This document shows positions 27,502 to 36,445 of a DNA stretch of 64,000 nucleotides, in pieces. A program made the translations under genes and the position numbers. The notes below the pieces were generated by a model. It was not told the DNA's origin and ran no database searches. It saw only the letters and a program-made list of their open reading frames with translations. How positions within the stretch are numbered: the stretch's first letter is position 1; each line of letters starts with the position of its first letter. The stretch lies in the NCBI RefSeq assembly GCF_004124235.1, contig NZ_CP032487.1:372001-436000 (forward strand). The letters run 5' to 3'. Source of the stretch: Yersinia hibernica (GTDB lineage Bacteria; Pseudomonadota; Gammaproteobacteria; Enterobacterales; Enterobacteriaceae).

Positions 27502-29535
27502 TTACCACTGATAGCTCACGAAGAATTTCGCATTACGGCCATCTTGCGGCACACCTTGTGGCGCGTAATATTCTTTGTCGAATGCGTTACCCAACACCAC
27601 GGTGGTGGTCACACCTTTAAATTGCTCCTGACCTTTATAGCTGACATAGAAGTCATTGAGGCCATAACCGGCCTGGCGTTTGCCGGTGCTTAATGGCTGA
27701 GAGCGGTCAGCAAAGGTGGCAATCCAGCCGACGGCAAAACCACTGTTGGCGACGGGCACATCCAAGGTGCTGGTCACGGTATCTGGGTTAATGGATTCGA
27801 GCCAAGTATTGGTATTCTGGTTTTTACCCCGGGTGCGGTTATAGGCCAGATCCCAGTTAAACAGGGCGGTTTTGTAACTCATGGTGGCATCCCAGCCCCA
27901 AATTTTGGCGCGATCGATATTCACCGACGTGGTGGTCATGGCGGTCATGTTGACCTTGGTTTCGATATAGTCTTTCGCGTTGGTATCGAAGTAACTGGCT
28001 TTGAATTGCAGGTCATCTTCGGCCATCAGCAAGTCACTAAAGCGCAGACCAAAACCGTATTCCTGAGTTTCGTTGGTTTCCGGTTTTAGGTTTGGATTCG
28101 GCACCCAGTTGTTTGTGATGAATCTGCCGCCACCAATAGGAATGGAGAAGTGTTTGGAATCGTTGTACATCTCACCCATGGTCGGTGCGCGGAAAGCCTG
28201 CGCATAGGAACCGAACAGCATCAGCCAGTCTGTGGGGGTGACTGTCAGCGCGCCGCGTGATGACCATTTATCGGCATCGACGTCGGCATAACCTTCACTG
28301 CTACCGCGATAATTGTCATAGCGGGTACCGGCTAAAATGGAAACCGGCAGGTCGCGCAAGGTGATTTCGTCTTGCAGCCAACCCGAGCCAAAACGAATAT
28401 CGGCTTGGGGGAAACTTTCGGTGGCGCCGCCCGGCGTTTGCTCTTGTTTATATGCTTCAGTGCCGTAAGTCAGCAGGTGTGAGGCAATGCTATCTGTCCA
28501 CAGGCGGGTGCGGTTTTCCAGCTTGCCCCCTTCGGTGGTTTGCTTGCGCCCCTCTTCTGGTGTGCCCTGCGGCCGCGCATTGATTTCTACTTCGGAGTAG
28601 TAAACCTGGGCGGTGGCATTCAACCATTCTTGATCCAGCGGTTTAATGTGGTATTTAAGCTGAGCATCACGTTGAATTGTCGAGCGATTGGTCATGATAT
28701 TGCTGCTGGATGCTGCGCTGGTTTGCGGGTTCTTTGGCTCTATCGCGTTATTATTGTAATAACGCAAATTGGCACTCAAAGATTGGATTTGGTCAATACG
28801 CCAAGTCCCTTTTGCCATGACGTTACTGATGGTTTCATCATTCGGTGCCTTAAATCCATCACTCTGACGGATATTGCCGATATCGCGGGTGCCGAAGGAG
28901 AGAATGCCATCGACATCATCAGTGCGGCCATAAGCTGTGGCCCCTAGGCCGAAGCTGTTATCACCGGTTGCGGCGGAGCTGTAAACCCGGTAGCCGGTGT
29001 TTTGGCCCGGTAACAACAGGTCAGCGGCATTGACTGTTTCGTAAGAAATCACCCCACCCAATGCGCCGCTACCATACAGCAGTGCTGAGGGGCCGCGCAC
29101 CACTTCAACCCGTTTGACCAGTGCTGGGTCGAGGAAAGTGGCATTCAGGTGGCCGGTATCGGTGCCTTGACGAATACCATCAACCAAGGTGAGTACGCCA
29201 GTTTTGCCGTAGCCCCGCAATGTGACATCTTGCCCGTTAACTCGCCCGCTGCCTGTGACTGTCAGCCCCGGAATTTTGCGCAACATATCTGCAGCAGAGG
29301 TCGCGGTTTCACTGGTGGGGGTGTTGGCTTCAATCACTGTCACCATCATCGGCGCTTCAAAGCTACTGCGCTCATTACCGGTTGCCGTGACCACCATGGT
29401 GTCGGTGGTGTGTTTTTTGCTGCTTGTGGCGGTGGTGGATGTGGTATCAGCAGCTTGAGCCGCCAGAGGCAGGCTACAAACGATGGCCAAACTGAGAGGG
29501 GACCAGCGGAAACGGTCGGGAGTGAAACGAGGCAT
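27502..29535 (-). CDS. hmuR: TonB-dependent haemin outer-membrane receptor HmuR (HemR)
   Basis: 677 residues. The signal peptide (ending LAAQA, about residue 28) is followed by a TonB box (DTMVVTATG), plug (VEVVRGPSALLYGSGALGG) and 22-strand barrel ending FVSYQW. The haem-receptor hallmarks FRAP (AQAFRAPTMGEMY) and NPNL (VPNPNLKPETN) are present, with a His between them (SKHFSIP). It takes haem from haemoproteins. It is part of the Fur-controlled hemP-hmuRSTUV operon; 154 bases separate it from hemP. Confidence 0.96.
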   Translation of the reverse strand: MPRFTPDRFRWSPLSLAIVCSLPLAAQAADTTSTTATSSKKHTTDTMVVTATGNERSSFEAPMMVTVIEANTPTSETATSAADMLRKIPGLTVTGSGRVNGQDVTLRGYGKTGVLTLVDGIRQGTDTGHLNATFLDPALVKRVEVVRGPSALLYGSGALGGVISYETVNAADLLLPGQNTGYRVYSSAATGDNSFGLGATAYGRTDDVDGILSFGTRDIGNIRQSDGFKAPNDETISNVMAKGTWRIDQIQSLSANLRYYNNNAIEPKNPQTSAASSSNIMTNRSTIQRDAQLKYHIKPLDQEWLNATAQVYYSEVEINARPQGTPEEGRKQTTEGGKLENRTRLWTDSIASHLLTYGTEAYKQEQTPGGATESFPQADIRFGSGWLQDEITLRDLPVSILAGTRYDNYRGSSEGYADVDADKWSSRGALTVTPTDWLMLFGSYAQAFRAPTMGEMYNDSKHFSIPIGGGRFITNNWVPNPNLKPETNETQEYGFGLRFSDLLMAEDDLQFKASYFDTNAKDYIETKVNMTAMTTTSVNIDRAKIWGWDATMSYKTALFNWDLAYNRTRGKNQNTNTWLESINPDTVTSTLDVPVANSGFAVGWIATFADRSQPLSTGKRQAGYGLNDFYVSYKGQEQFKGVTTTVVLGNAFDKEYYAPQGVPQDGRNAKFFVSYQW

Positions 29536-29689
29536 GTCGGCAATTCTCCATATTTTCTATGCAAAAAAAATCATATGCAAAACAAATAAATAGGTTGCTG
29601 GCTGCCTTGATTATTCAATCTGGGTGGCTTGCATTAATATCTTTCACACTCAGAGTGACAACCGTGAGGGCTTTAGATTTTTCGGTATA

Positions 29690-29881
29690 TTATTTAGTCA
29701 GTATTAATTTCCCAGCTTTGGTTTGGCGCAATTGATAGCATTCGCCCTGATGGACGATAAAAGCGACACCATACTCTCCCAGCAGTTGTTCGCTGGTGAT
29801 AGACAGGGGCTTACTGTCCGCCGGATACTCAGTAGCAGACTCATCGTTCATTATTGGTGCTTTGTTCAACTGTTTATCCAT
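29690..29881 (-). CDS. hemP: Small haemin-uptake protein HemP
   Basis: 63 residues if started at 29881. The C-terminal HemP/HmuP domain is clear (SKPLSITSEQLLGEYG, HQGECYQLRQTKAGKLILTK). HemP proteins are needed for full expression of the haem receptor in several bacteria. The frame is open to 29935, but those extra 18 codons coincide with two Fur-like sites, and a 63-residue protein fits the ~6.5 kDa reported for Y. enterocolitica HemP. A still shorter start at 29851 is possible. Confidence 0.85.
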   Translation of the reverse strand: MDKQLNKAPIMNDESATEYPADSKPLSITSEQLLGEYGVAFIVHQGECYQLRQTKAGKLILTK

Positions 29882-29898
29882 ATAGCCAGCAAGGTAAT

Positions 29899-29929
29899 GA
29901 TAACGACTATCAATGTGATAAGCATTATC
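29899..29929 (-). promoter_or_regulatory. Paired Fur-like operator before hemP
   Basis: Two 13-base Fur-type dyads lie 18 bases apart: GATAACGACTATC (29899-29911) and GATAAGCATTATC (29917-29929). They compare with GATAAT-N-ATTATC. They sit 18-48 bases upstream of the preferred hemP start, where a Fur operator over the promoter is expected. Confidence 0.75.
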
Positions 29930-29981
29930 AATCATAGTCCAATGTTACATCAAGACATATTTATTGTTAATTAGCTTTTAA

Positions 29982-30617
29982 TTAGCGTGCTAATCCAGGA
30001 TTGACCAGTGCATAAATTTGGTGATAACTGGCGGGATCTTCGACCATCTGGCTCAGGTGCAATGCAACATCCGCGCGGCTGACCAAGCCGTGCGCCTCAG
30101 TTTGTAAACGGACGGCTTTTCCTGTCGCGGGTGTATCCAGCAAGCCGCCGGGGCGAATTAAGGTATAAATCAGGCCACTGGTTTGTAACCAGCTCTCAGC
30201 CAGTGACTTTTCACGAACCGCCTGACCAAAAGCGGCGCGGGCGGCGGCGGAAAGTGTTGGCCAACTATCACCACAGCCAATGGATGTAACCAAAAGCATA
30301 CGTTTCAAGCCAAGTTTCTCGGCAGTATCAATAATCAGCCGGTTGCCCTGATAGTCAGCCGTGCGGCCACCTAATGTTGAAATGATGGCCGCCTCTGGCC
30401 CGACGAGTTGGCAAGCTTGGTACACACTTTCAGGATCACAAGCATCGCCACATACCACGGTCAAACCCTGGCTGCGCAGGGCTGCTGCTTGTTGCGGATT
30501 GCGTATTAATAGCGTGACCGGGCGCAGCTGCTGGCCAGAGTGGGGGGCGGGATTTGCCAGCGCGAGCAGGTGTGCGCCCACACCATGCCCGGCACCGAAT
30601 ATCAGCCAAGGTTTCAT
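29982..30617 (-). CDS. chuY: ChuY-like anaerobilin reductase, NAD(P)-binding
   Basis: 211 residues; E. coli O157 ChuY is about 207. A Rossmann fold starts at once with the nucleotide motif (LIFGAGHGVGAHLL). LLVTSIGCGDSWPT and LIRPGGLLDTP resemble NAD(P)H-binding isomerase/reductases. In O157, ChuY binds haem and reduces the tetrapyrrole product of ChuW. The ATG overlaps the hutX stop by 4 bases, so it belongs to the hutW-hutX unit. A 46-base gap separates it from the hemP promoter. Confidence 0.87.
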   Translation of the reverse strand: MKPWLIFGAGHGVGAHLLALANPAPHSGQQLRPVTLLIRNPQQAAALRSQGLTVVCGDACDPESVYQACQLVGPEAAIISTLGGRTADYQGNRLIIDTAEKLGLKRMLLVTSIGCGDSWPTLSAAARAAFGQAVREKSLAESWLQTSGLIYTLIRPGGLLDTPATGKAVRLQTEAHGLVSRADVALHLSQMVEDPASYHQIYALVNPGLAR

Positions 30618-31156
30618 GGTGTTCCCTCACTTTTTTCATTTATATCATGTTGTTGCGTGAGTTGTTGAGCCAATTGATGAAACGCGGCAAGGCCGTCAGC
30701 CCGCAGTTGGCGGTGCTCATCACGGCCCACATAGACCTTCAGCATCACATCACCTTGCTGATTAAAAAATTGTACCGATGCCGTTGCCATCCCCATGAAT
30801 GGGCGCTCCAGCAGGGCAATAGCTTGGCAGTTTTGTGCTCGGATATGGCCGCTAAGCCCTTGTTTGTCGCGGAGATTAAAATAGCCGTGACGATGAAAAC
30901 CACTCGGCAATGGGCCTTTGTGTTCCAGAATAATATCGGCAGTGTGCACCAGGGTGGTGACATCTCCCCACTGCGTCATACTGTCCCACACGTGGTCAAA
31001 TTGGTCGGCACTGACTAAAACACGTTGGGGTAAGGCGCGCACCACTTCGAGTGGGCTGACCTGATAATCCTGTGCAATTTGTTCCAGTGTGCCATCCGGC
31101 TGCGTGGCAAGAAATTCGGCCAAGGATGAGTTATCTTTAGGCGATGGACGGTTCAT
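30614..31156 (-). CDS. hutX: Cytosolic haem-binding carrier HutX/ChuX
   Basis: 180 residues, ChuX/HutX family (SLAEFLATQPDGTLEQIAQD, IVLEHKGPLPSGF-type region, NLRDKQGLSGHIRAQNCQAIALLERPF in segments). It forms a split-barrel dimer resembling half of HmuS and shuttles haem in the cytoplasm. It overlaps hutW and chuY by 4 bases each, so all three are translationally coupled. It is slightly longer than E. coli ChuX (164). Confidence 0.9.
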   Translation of the reverse strand: MNRPSPKDNSSLAEFLATQPDGTLEQIAQDYQVSPLEVVRALPQRVLVSADQFDHVWDSMTQWGDVTTLVHTADIILEHKGPLPSGFHRHGYFNLRDKQGLSGHIRAQNCQAIALLERPFMGMATASVQFFNQQGDVMLKVYVGRDEHRQLRADGLAAFHQLAQQLTQQHDINEKSEGTP

Positions 31157-32466
31157 AAGTGGCGTTCCGTAGTCATTAGTGAGGGAATAATATTTTGCAG
31201 GGCCTGCATGATATTACTGGCCCAGAAGCGCCCGCTATCTGTGAGCCGGAGACAGAAACTGTCATCTTTTAGCAGGTGGGTCTGATGCCACTGTGCAATC
31301 AATGGCTGCAAGGGGGATGGGTCGGGAATTAATTCATGCAAGTTCAGGCGGCCGACTTCAATACCGCTTTGCAATTTAGCCCGCCACGGATGTTCGCCAC
31401 TGGCTTGCGTCATCATCATTAAAGGCTTTTGCCCGCTGTCTATTAATTGATAGTAGTTATCTAAACTGCGGTGCTGCATGTAAGCATGCCCTTGCAAAGA
31501 CCCCCCCGCACCACTGCCCAGGGCTAGGCAATCTGCCCCTTGCTTGATCAACAGGTTATAAAGATTGCGTTCACGGGTCGTGCGCGCCCAGTGGCTGTTA
31601 CTTAACTGATGCCAGCCCGCCTGGGCGAGATTTTCGGCACCGTGACAGTAAAAGTCACATTGCTGCGCCAGTGCTGGCAGTTCCACCCGGTTATTTTCCA
31701 CTGATTTGGCTAATGGTGTGGTTGGTAACAAATTAAGGGCATACAAATCAACACCATCCAGCGGCAATTGGCGCACGATAGCCAAGTCTTCTTGCCAAGT
31801 TTCGGGGGTTTGATGTGGTAAGCCAAACATCAGGTCGCAGACCACCGCAGCACGATCGCGCAAGGCCAAGTTAGTCAGAAAACTAATGGCCTGATCACGG
31901 TCAGCTTTCCGCCCCATGCGCTGGCGAATACGGGTGTTAAAGGTCTGAATCCCAACAGAAAAACGGTTGGCACCAGCCTCCAGACAAGCATCAATCCGCT
32001 CATCATCAAAATTGAAAATACGGCCTTCAATAGTTATTTCACAATCCGGGGCCAGCGGCAGACTTTTACGCAATTGGCTGATAATGCTGTGTAATTGTGG
32101 CGCTGACAGCGCACTGGGGGTGCCGCCGCCGAAGTAAATTGCATGAATCGGCCCCCCTTGTAGCAGCGGGCTGCCAGCTTCCATACTCAGTTCCCGCAGC
32201 AGGTAGTCGGTGTAGCGCGCGGTGCTTTCTGGTTGTAATGGATTTTGATAAAAACCACAGAAAGTGCAGTGAGTGGCACAAAAAGGAATATGTAAATAAA
32301 GCAAACGCTTATTCGGTGGCAGCGGCTTTTGCAGCAGTGATTGCCAGCAAGTCTGTAGTGACTCCGCCGGTAATGGGCGGCTATCGCGCCACGGCATGGT
32401 GGCCCAGCGCTTGGGGAAAGGTAGCGGCCCCGGACGGGCATGATATGGCATTAAATCAATATTCAT
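31153..32466 (-). CDS. hutW: HutW/ChuW radical SAM haem-opening enzyme (anaerobilin synthase)
   Basis: 437 residues. It is a radical SAM enzyme of the HemN/coproporphyrinogen-dehydrogenase-like group. The 4Fe-4S motif is Cys63-x3-Cys67-x2-Cys70 in PFCATHCTFCGFY, with the GGG-type motif YFGGGTPSAL and RFSVGIQTFN. ChuW opens the haem ring without oxygen by radical methyl transfer and releases iron. First gene of the leftward haem locus; a Fur-like box lies about 30 bases upstream of the ATG at 32466. Confidence 0.92.
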   Translation of the reverse strand: MNIDLMPYHARPGPLPFPKRWATMPWRDSRPLPAESLQTCWQSLLQKPLPPNKRLLYLHIPFCATHCTFCGFYQNPLQPESTARYTDYLLRELSMEAGSPLLQGGPIHAIYFGGGTPSALSAPQLHSIISQLRKSLPLAPDCEITIEGRIFNFDDERIDACLEAGANRFSVGIQTFNTRIRQRMGRKADRDQAISFLTNLALRDRAAVVCDLMFGLPHQTPETWQEDLAIVRQLPLDGVDLYALNLLPTTPLAKSVENNRVELPALAQQCDFYCHGAENLAQAGWHQLSNSHWARTTRERNLYNLLIKQGADCLALGSGAGGSLQGHAYMQHRSLDNYYQLIDSGQKPLMMMTQASGEHPWRAKLQSGIEVGRLNLHELIPDPSPLQPLIAQWHQTHLLKDDSFCLRLTDSGRFWASNIMQALQNIIPSLMTTERHL

Positions 32467-32496
32467 AACAAACTCAATGACGATCTAGATGATAAA

Positions 32497-32515
32497 TTAA
32501 ATGATAATCATAAGC
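32497..32515 (-). promoter_or_regulatory. Fur-like box upstream of hutW
   Basis: The core ATGATAATCAT (32501-32511) matches the centre of the Fur consensus exactly; about 14 of 19 positions fit overall. It lies about 30 bases upstream of the hutW start, so iron repression of hutWX-chuY is likely. Confidence 0.65.
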
Positions 32516-33116
32516 ATTTGATCAATGAGTAAAGGGCAATATATTGATCCGCATCATTAAATTAGGGTGAAATAGGCTCATATTGGCTGGGGGTGTGGGA
32601 AATAGGCTCGGTCAATCAGGATTTGAGAGTGGCGATGAGTGGTTTTGTTACTGACGAAAAATGAAAAATCTTACAAATTCAGATGGATGAGCTAGCACAG
32701 TCACTCCGGCGTTAGCTCATCTTGAGACGATTTCAGTCTAACCTCCCTATTTATAAGTAAAATCACTGACGCTCATTATTTTAATAAGCTAGATAATTAT
32801 ATTTAAATAATTAGAAATATAATTATCGTGACAAGTTTCACTCACTGTAATTGATGATTTTTAATCAAAATGAATTATATGTAATGTATATTTTAATAGC
32901 TAATATACTAATCATTAATATCATTTTCACACTGCATAATTTTTTAAAACATGAATATCTTATGACAGTTTACCTATTTATAATCTGATGTGAATTGTAA
33001 TAATAATCTTATGAAAATATTCAAGCCACCATTGCCAAATGCTAATTTGAAATTTCAAGGCGTGACTATATTGATTTAACAATGAAAAGAATGAAAGTGA
33101 CTTTTCAAAAAAATCA
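32516..33116. other. AT-rich gene-free stretch with a strong hairpin
   Basis: Six hundred bases with no supported gene. It becomes very AT-rich from about 32760. A short direct repeat GAAATAGGCTC occurs twice near 32568-32620. A perfect 9-bp stem (GATGAGCTA at 32686-32694, TAGCTCATC at 32713-32721) can be extended by two further pairs. A short frame (MKRMKVTFQKNQ...) starts at 33082 in another frame than the following ORF. Confidence 0.5.
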
Positions 33117-33596
33117 ATGCACAATGATATGTGGCTTGATCAAAGTAAAAGTCATGAATTAAATGATCTATGTGAAAATATAGGATTGGTCGGTGCATTA
33201 GACCATTCATTAACAATATCTACTCACCAAATTTCAGGGAATATTATGTTCACACCGTCTGACACTATTCAGAGGGATAAATATCATGACGAAGTAAACA
33301 ATTTGCATTGCATATATTCTATGTGCTGTTCAGAAATTGCTAATGGCACTAACGTAAAGAATCTCAAAACTACAGTAAGTCACGAAAATACACCGGAAAA
33401 ATTGCGCTTGCACTTTCTAACCTCCGGTTCATGTAAGTTCTGGGCAGGGAATGCTCTATATAGCGCGCCCGTTGGGATGGTATTAGAAAGATTTATAGTT
33501 AAGGATACTGATCATGTACCTGATTGGTTCCAAGTGCCATTGCGGTATCAAGAGCATGGAGTATTATTCTCTAGCATCAATATTCCCGCCATCTGA
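33117..33596 (+). CDS. Orphan protein of unknown function in an AT-rich islet
   Basis: 159 residues, not recognised. It is soluble-looking, His- and Cys-containing (LHCIYSMCCSEIANG), with no signal peptide, membrane helix or known motif. Segments such as SGSCKFWAGNALYSAPVGM and VPDWFQVPLRYQEHGV look like part of a folded domain. Base composition is far more AT-rich than the flanking core genes. The ATG has no clear ribosome-binding site, and an A7 run just upstream joins it to another short frame at 33082. The 5' end may therefore be damaged. It precedes a broken desaturase gene and may itself be a decaying remnant. Confidence 0.4.
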   Translation: MHNDMWLDQSKSHELNDLCENIGLVGALDHSLTISTHQISGNIMFTPSDTIQRDKYHDEVNNLHCIYSMCCSEIANGTNVKNLKTTVSHENTPEKLRLHFLTSGSCKFWAGNALYSAPVGMVLERFIVKDTDHVPDWFQVPLRYQEHGVLFSSINIPAI

Positions 33597-33714
33597 GTTA
33601 ATAACCGCGCCAATAGTTGACTCAGACTACACAAAGAAATTCACCGAGAAGTTACACGTCAAATATTATGCACACACCTTGTCATAAAGATTAAATAACT
33701 ATAGGAAATATATC

Positions 33715-34169
33715 ATGAACACAAGCATTATAAATACAGAAAAACCCAATGATAAAATAAGGATTCGGGAAGTAAGGAAAGCCATAATTAATCACTGTAA
33801 GGAAGTAAAGGAAAAATATAGTATATTAAAATACCAGGATGCATTGGGTTTTGGTATTTTATCCACTATGATTAGTGTTATTAGTTCATTATGTTATATA
33901 AATGGGTATATAGCATGGTGGGTATGTATAATAATTAATGCCCTTTGTATTTCCTTAGCACATGAAATTGAACATGATTTACTTCACAGTTTGTATTTTA
34001 AGAAGCATCGTATCATGCAATACATCATTTTGTAGTCAACGAGCCTTTTTATATCAGACAACTATCGGCACCATTTGCTCATAAAGTAATGAAAGAAATG
34101 GGCGTAAGATTTAATGACATTGGAACTTTCAACCGAGCAAATAGATGGGGAGAAAATATCAGCAGATAA
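33715..34169 (+). pseudogene. Fatty acid desaturase pseudogene with internal deletion
   Basis: The first frame (33715-34035) gives the N-terminus of a membrane desaturase: two hydrophobic helices and the His box HEIEHDLLH. It then runs into a stop. From 34023 a second frame reads HHFVVNEPFYIRQLSAPFAH and ends GTFNRANRW...ISR with a stop at 34167-34169. That is the typical C-terminus of the same family, including the last His box. The central part (about half the protein, with the middle His box) is missing, so an internal deletion with frame change is the simplest reading. A GGAAATA ribosome-binding-like site precedes the ATG. Strongly AT-rich. Confidence 0.8.
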
Positions 34170-34345
34170 TAGCTTGATTTCTGATAAGAAGAAATCACTT
34201 ACCAATATGCCCCAACCCCAAATCCACTCTATATCGCCGGCGGGCGAGGGATACGGCTATTTGACCAAGGGGTGAAGGACTGATTTCAGAGTGAGTTGTC
34301 GCAGGGCATAACTGGCGTGCTATGGTGAATCCAAACGGCAGAAAG

Positions 34346-34375
34346 CAAAAAACCAGCTGTTAAGCTGGTTTCTTT
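34346..34375 (-). terminator. Terminator of the tRNA-Phe transcript
   Basis: AAACCAGC (34350-34357) pairs with GCTGGTTT (34364-34371). On the minus strand the stem is followed by a T-run (complement of the A6 at 34347-34352 and nearby). It lies just behind the tRNA 3' end. Confidence 0.85.
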
Positions 34376-34380
34376 AAATA

Positions 34381-34456
34381 TGGTGCCCGGACTCGGAATC
34401 GAACCAAGGACACGGGGATTTTCAATCCCCTGCTCTACCGACTGAGCTATCCGGGC
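34381..34456 (-). tRNA. pheU: tRNA-Phe (anticodon GAA)
   Basis: 76 bases, reading leftward, with encoded CCA. Acceptor stem GCCCGGA/TCCGGGC, D-arm TAGCTCAGTCGGTAGAGCA, anticodon stem-loop GGGGA-TTGAAAA-TCCCC (GAA), T-arm CTTGG-TTCGATT-CCGAG. All stems pair. The position before yjdC equals that of E. coli pheU, a frequent island integration site. The 3' end points at the AT-rich islet. Confidence 0.98.
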
Positions 34457-34598
34457 AACGGGGCGCATTAAACCGTATTAGCCGCTGATCGTCAACGCAT
34501 TTATAGCTTAAAACGACTAAAACGGTATTGATCGCTCTCTTTTCAGGCAAAAAACAAAAAGTCTGTGTGAATTGGCCTGAAATTCAGCCCAGTGCGGC

Positions 34599-35174
34599 TT
34601 AACTCAGCGCACCATTTTTTCGGCATTGAGCGACTTCCAATACATCCTCCGCCAAGCATTTGGCAACCTCAACATCGGCGAGTTGGCGTTTCACCAATAA
34701 CTTGCTCAGGCAACCTTCTAAAATCAACTCCATCTGCTGGGCGACCATCTCGGCATCATCGGCCTCCATCTCTCTCAACAACTCCAGCGTATAGTACAGC
34801 GAAGCTGCTTTTTGCTGTTCAGCCAATTGGTGGATAGGGTGTTCATCATCAGGATAAAAGCTACACGCAGCAATAAATAAGCAACCGGGATAGCGCTGGT
34901 TTTGCACTTGTTCACTGAGAGTTTGGTAGCGCGCCAGTAGCTTTTGTTTCGGCGATAATGTTTCATCCAGTTGTAATTGACGCCGCCAGGTATCTATCTG
35001 CTGACCATGATAACGCAGGCAATCATACAGTAATGCCTCGCGATCTGGCCAAAATCGGGTCAGATCACTGACCTCGGTTGAGACTTCTTTTGCCAGCATC
35101 TCCAGCGTGGTATTTGCCAGCCCTTTCTGTTCTAACAGATTGAGCGCACTGCTTAAAACTTGTTCGCGTTGCAC
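34599..35174 (-). CDS. yjdC: TetR-family regulator YjdC
   Basis: 191 residues, the length of E. coli YjdC. It has an N-terminal TetR helix-turn-helix ([20 protein letters not shown]) and a C-terminal ligand domain ([35 protein letters not shown]). It starts with GTG at 35174. The target is unknown. It sits next to tRNA-Phe as in E. coli, but here its upstream neighbour is the gar cluster instead of dsbD. Confidence 0.92.
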   Translation of the reverse strand: MQREQVLSSALNLLEQKGLANTTLEMLAKEVSTEVSDLTRFWPDREALLYDCLRYHGQQIDTWRRQLQLDETLSPKQKLLARYQTLSEQVQNQRYPGCLFIAACSFYPDDEHPIHQLAEQQKAASLYYTLELLREMEADDAEMVAQQMELILEGCLSKLLVKRQLADVEVAKCLAEDVLEVAQCRKNGALS

Positions 35175-35606
35175 GTTGCTCTCCTCCGACTTCTTACTGG
35201 CAAGTAGGGTTTTTCACAGCCGATACCCCTCGTGTTTGAGCCACGGGATGATTTAGCGACAACTTTAGGCATCGATTTATCCACACTGGCAGGCATCGCC
35301 ACTTTCTGCCAGCGGACTCTATACCTTATCACTACTGCGGCGAGATTTTGTGAACTCTTTGCCATTATGGTCTTGCTTATTTCACTGTGCTCAATGAGTG
35401 ATGCCCTGAATGGCAAGCCCGCACTCTGTGAAGTAGCCCGCATTTTATTGTGCATCCGCCCATAATTGTTGGTGAATAACTGATTATTCCTGTTCTTTTG
35501 CCCGATGGTTTATTGGAACGCGGTTTCTATAATGTTTATCATGAATTGCTTAACGTCCTGCATCGAGCTTTCGTGCAAATTGGGCGTTCTATCATAAGGG
35601 TTAAAA
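35175..35606. other. Intergenic region yjdC-garL
   Basis: About 430 bases between divergent genes. It should hold both promoters. A TATAAT at 35528-35533 about 75 bases before garL is a candidate -10, without a good -35 at normal spacing. Two overlapping open frames here lack protein-like composition. I see no operator I can name. Confidence 0.35.
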
Positions 35607-36377
35607 ATGAGTCTCCAAAATTATCCTAATCAGTTCCGCCGCAATCTACAACAAGGGCAAACCCTGATTGGCTGCTGGAGTGCGCTGGCCAATCATATCT
35701 CGGCTGAGGTGCTCGGGCTGGCGGGTTTTGACTGGTTGGTCTTAGACGGTGAACATGCTCCGAATGATGTCACGACGTTTATCCCACAGTTAATGGCATT
35801 GAAAGGCAGTCACAGTGCGGTGGTTGCGCGCGCGCCGTGCAATGAGCCGATTATTATCAAGCGGTTATTGGATATTGGTTTCTACAACTTTCTGATCCCG
35901 TTTGTTGAAAATGCAGAAGAGGCCATTCGGGCAGTGGCTTCCACCCGTTATCCGCCAGCCGGCATCCGTGGGGTTTCGGTGTCTCATCGCAGCAACAATT
36001 ACGGCACGGTGCCGGATTACTTCGCCACTATCAATGACAATATTACTGTATTGGTTCAGATAGAAAGCCAGCAAGGGGTCGACAATCTGGATGCTATCGC
36101 CGCTGTTGATGGTGTTGACGGTATTTTTGTCGGGCCGGGCGATCTTTCTGCTGCATTAGGTTATCTCGGTCAACCGAACCACCCTGAAGTGCAAAAAGTC
36201 ATTCGGCATATTTTTGATCGCGCCAAAGCACAGGGTAAGCCGAGCGGCATCCTGGCACCGGTTGAAGCTGATGCTCGCCGTTATCTGGAATGGGGCGCAA
36301 CATTTGTCGCTGTTGGCAGTGATTTGGGCGTCTTTCGTAGTGCCACTCAGGCCCTGCGCGACAAATTTAAACAATAA
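35607..36377 (+). CDS. garL: 5-keto-4-deoxy-D-glucarate aldolase GarL
   Basis: 256 residues, E. coli GarL length. It is a HpcH/HpaI class II aldolase ([63 protein letters not shown]). It cleaves 5-keto-4-deoxy-D-glucarate, the common intermediate of galactarate and glucarate breakdown, to pyruvate and tartronate semialdehyde. First gene of a garL-garR-garK-cdaR run with an AAGGG ribosome-binding site. Confidence 0.95.
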   Translation: MSLQNYPNQFRRNLQQGQTLIGCWSALANHISAEVLGLAGFDWLVLDGEHAPNDVTTFIPQLMALKGSHSAVVARAPCNEPIIIKRLLDIGFYNFLIPFVENAEEAIRAVASTRYPPAGIRGVSVSHRSNNYGTVPDYFATINDNITVLVQIESQQGVDNLDAIAAVDGVDGIFVGPGDLSAALGYLGQPNHPEVQKVIRHIFDRAKAQGKPSGILAPVEADARRYLEWGATFVAVGSDLGVFRSATQALRDKFKQ

Positions 36378-36445
36378 TTATCGGTCTGTTTTACCTATTT
36401 AGCGCTGCCGTGTTGACGGCCTTCCGACCTTTTGAGGAGAGATAC

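Noticed and set aside
34381..34456. Attachment-site duplicate of the tRNA-Phe 3' end
   Set aside because: I looked for a second copy of the TGGTGCCCGG end in the islet to the left and did not find one.
35153..35455. 100-residue minus-strand frame before yjdC
   Set aside because: It overlaps the yjdC start, has biased non-protein-like composition (many Arg/Ser) and no ribosome-binding site.
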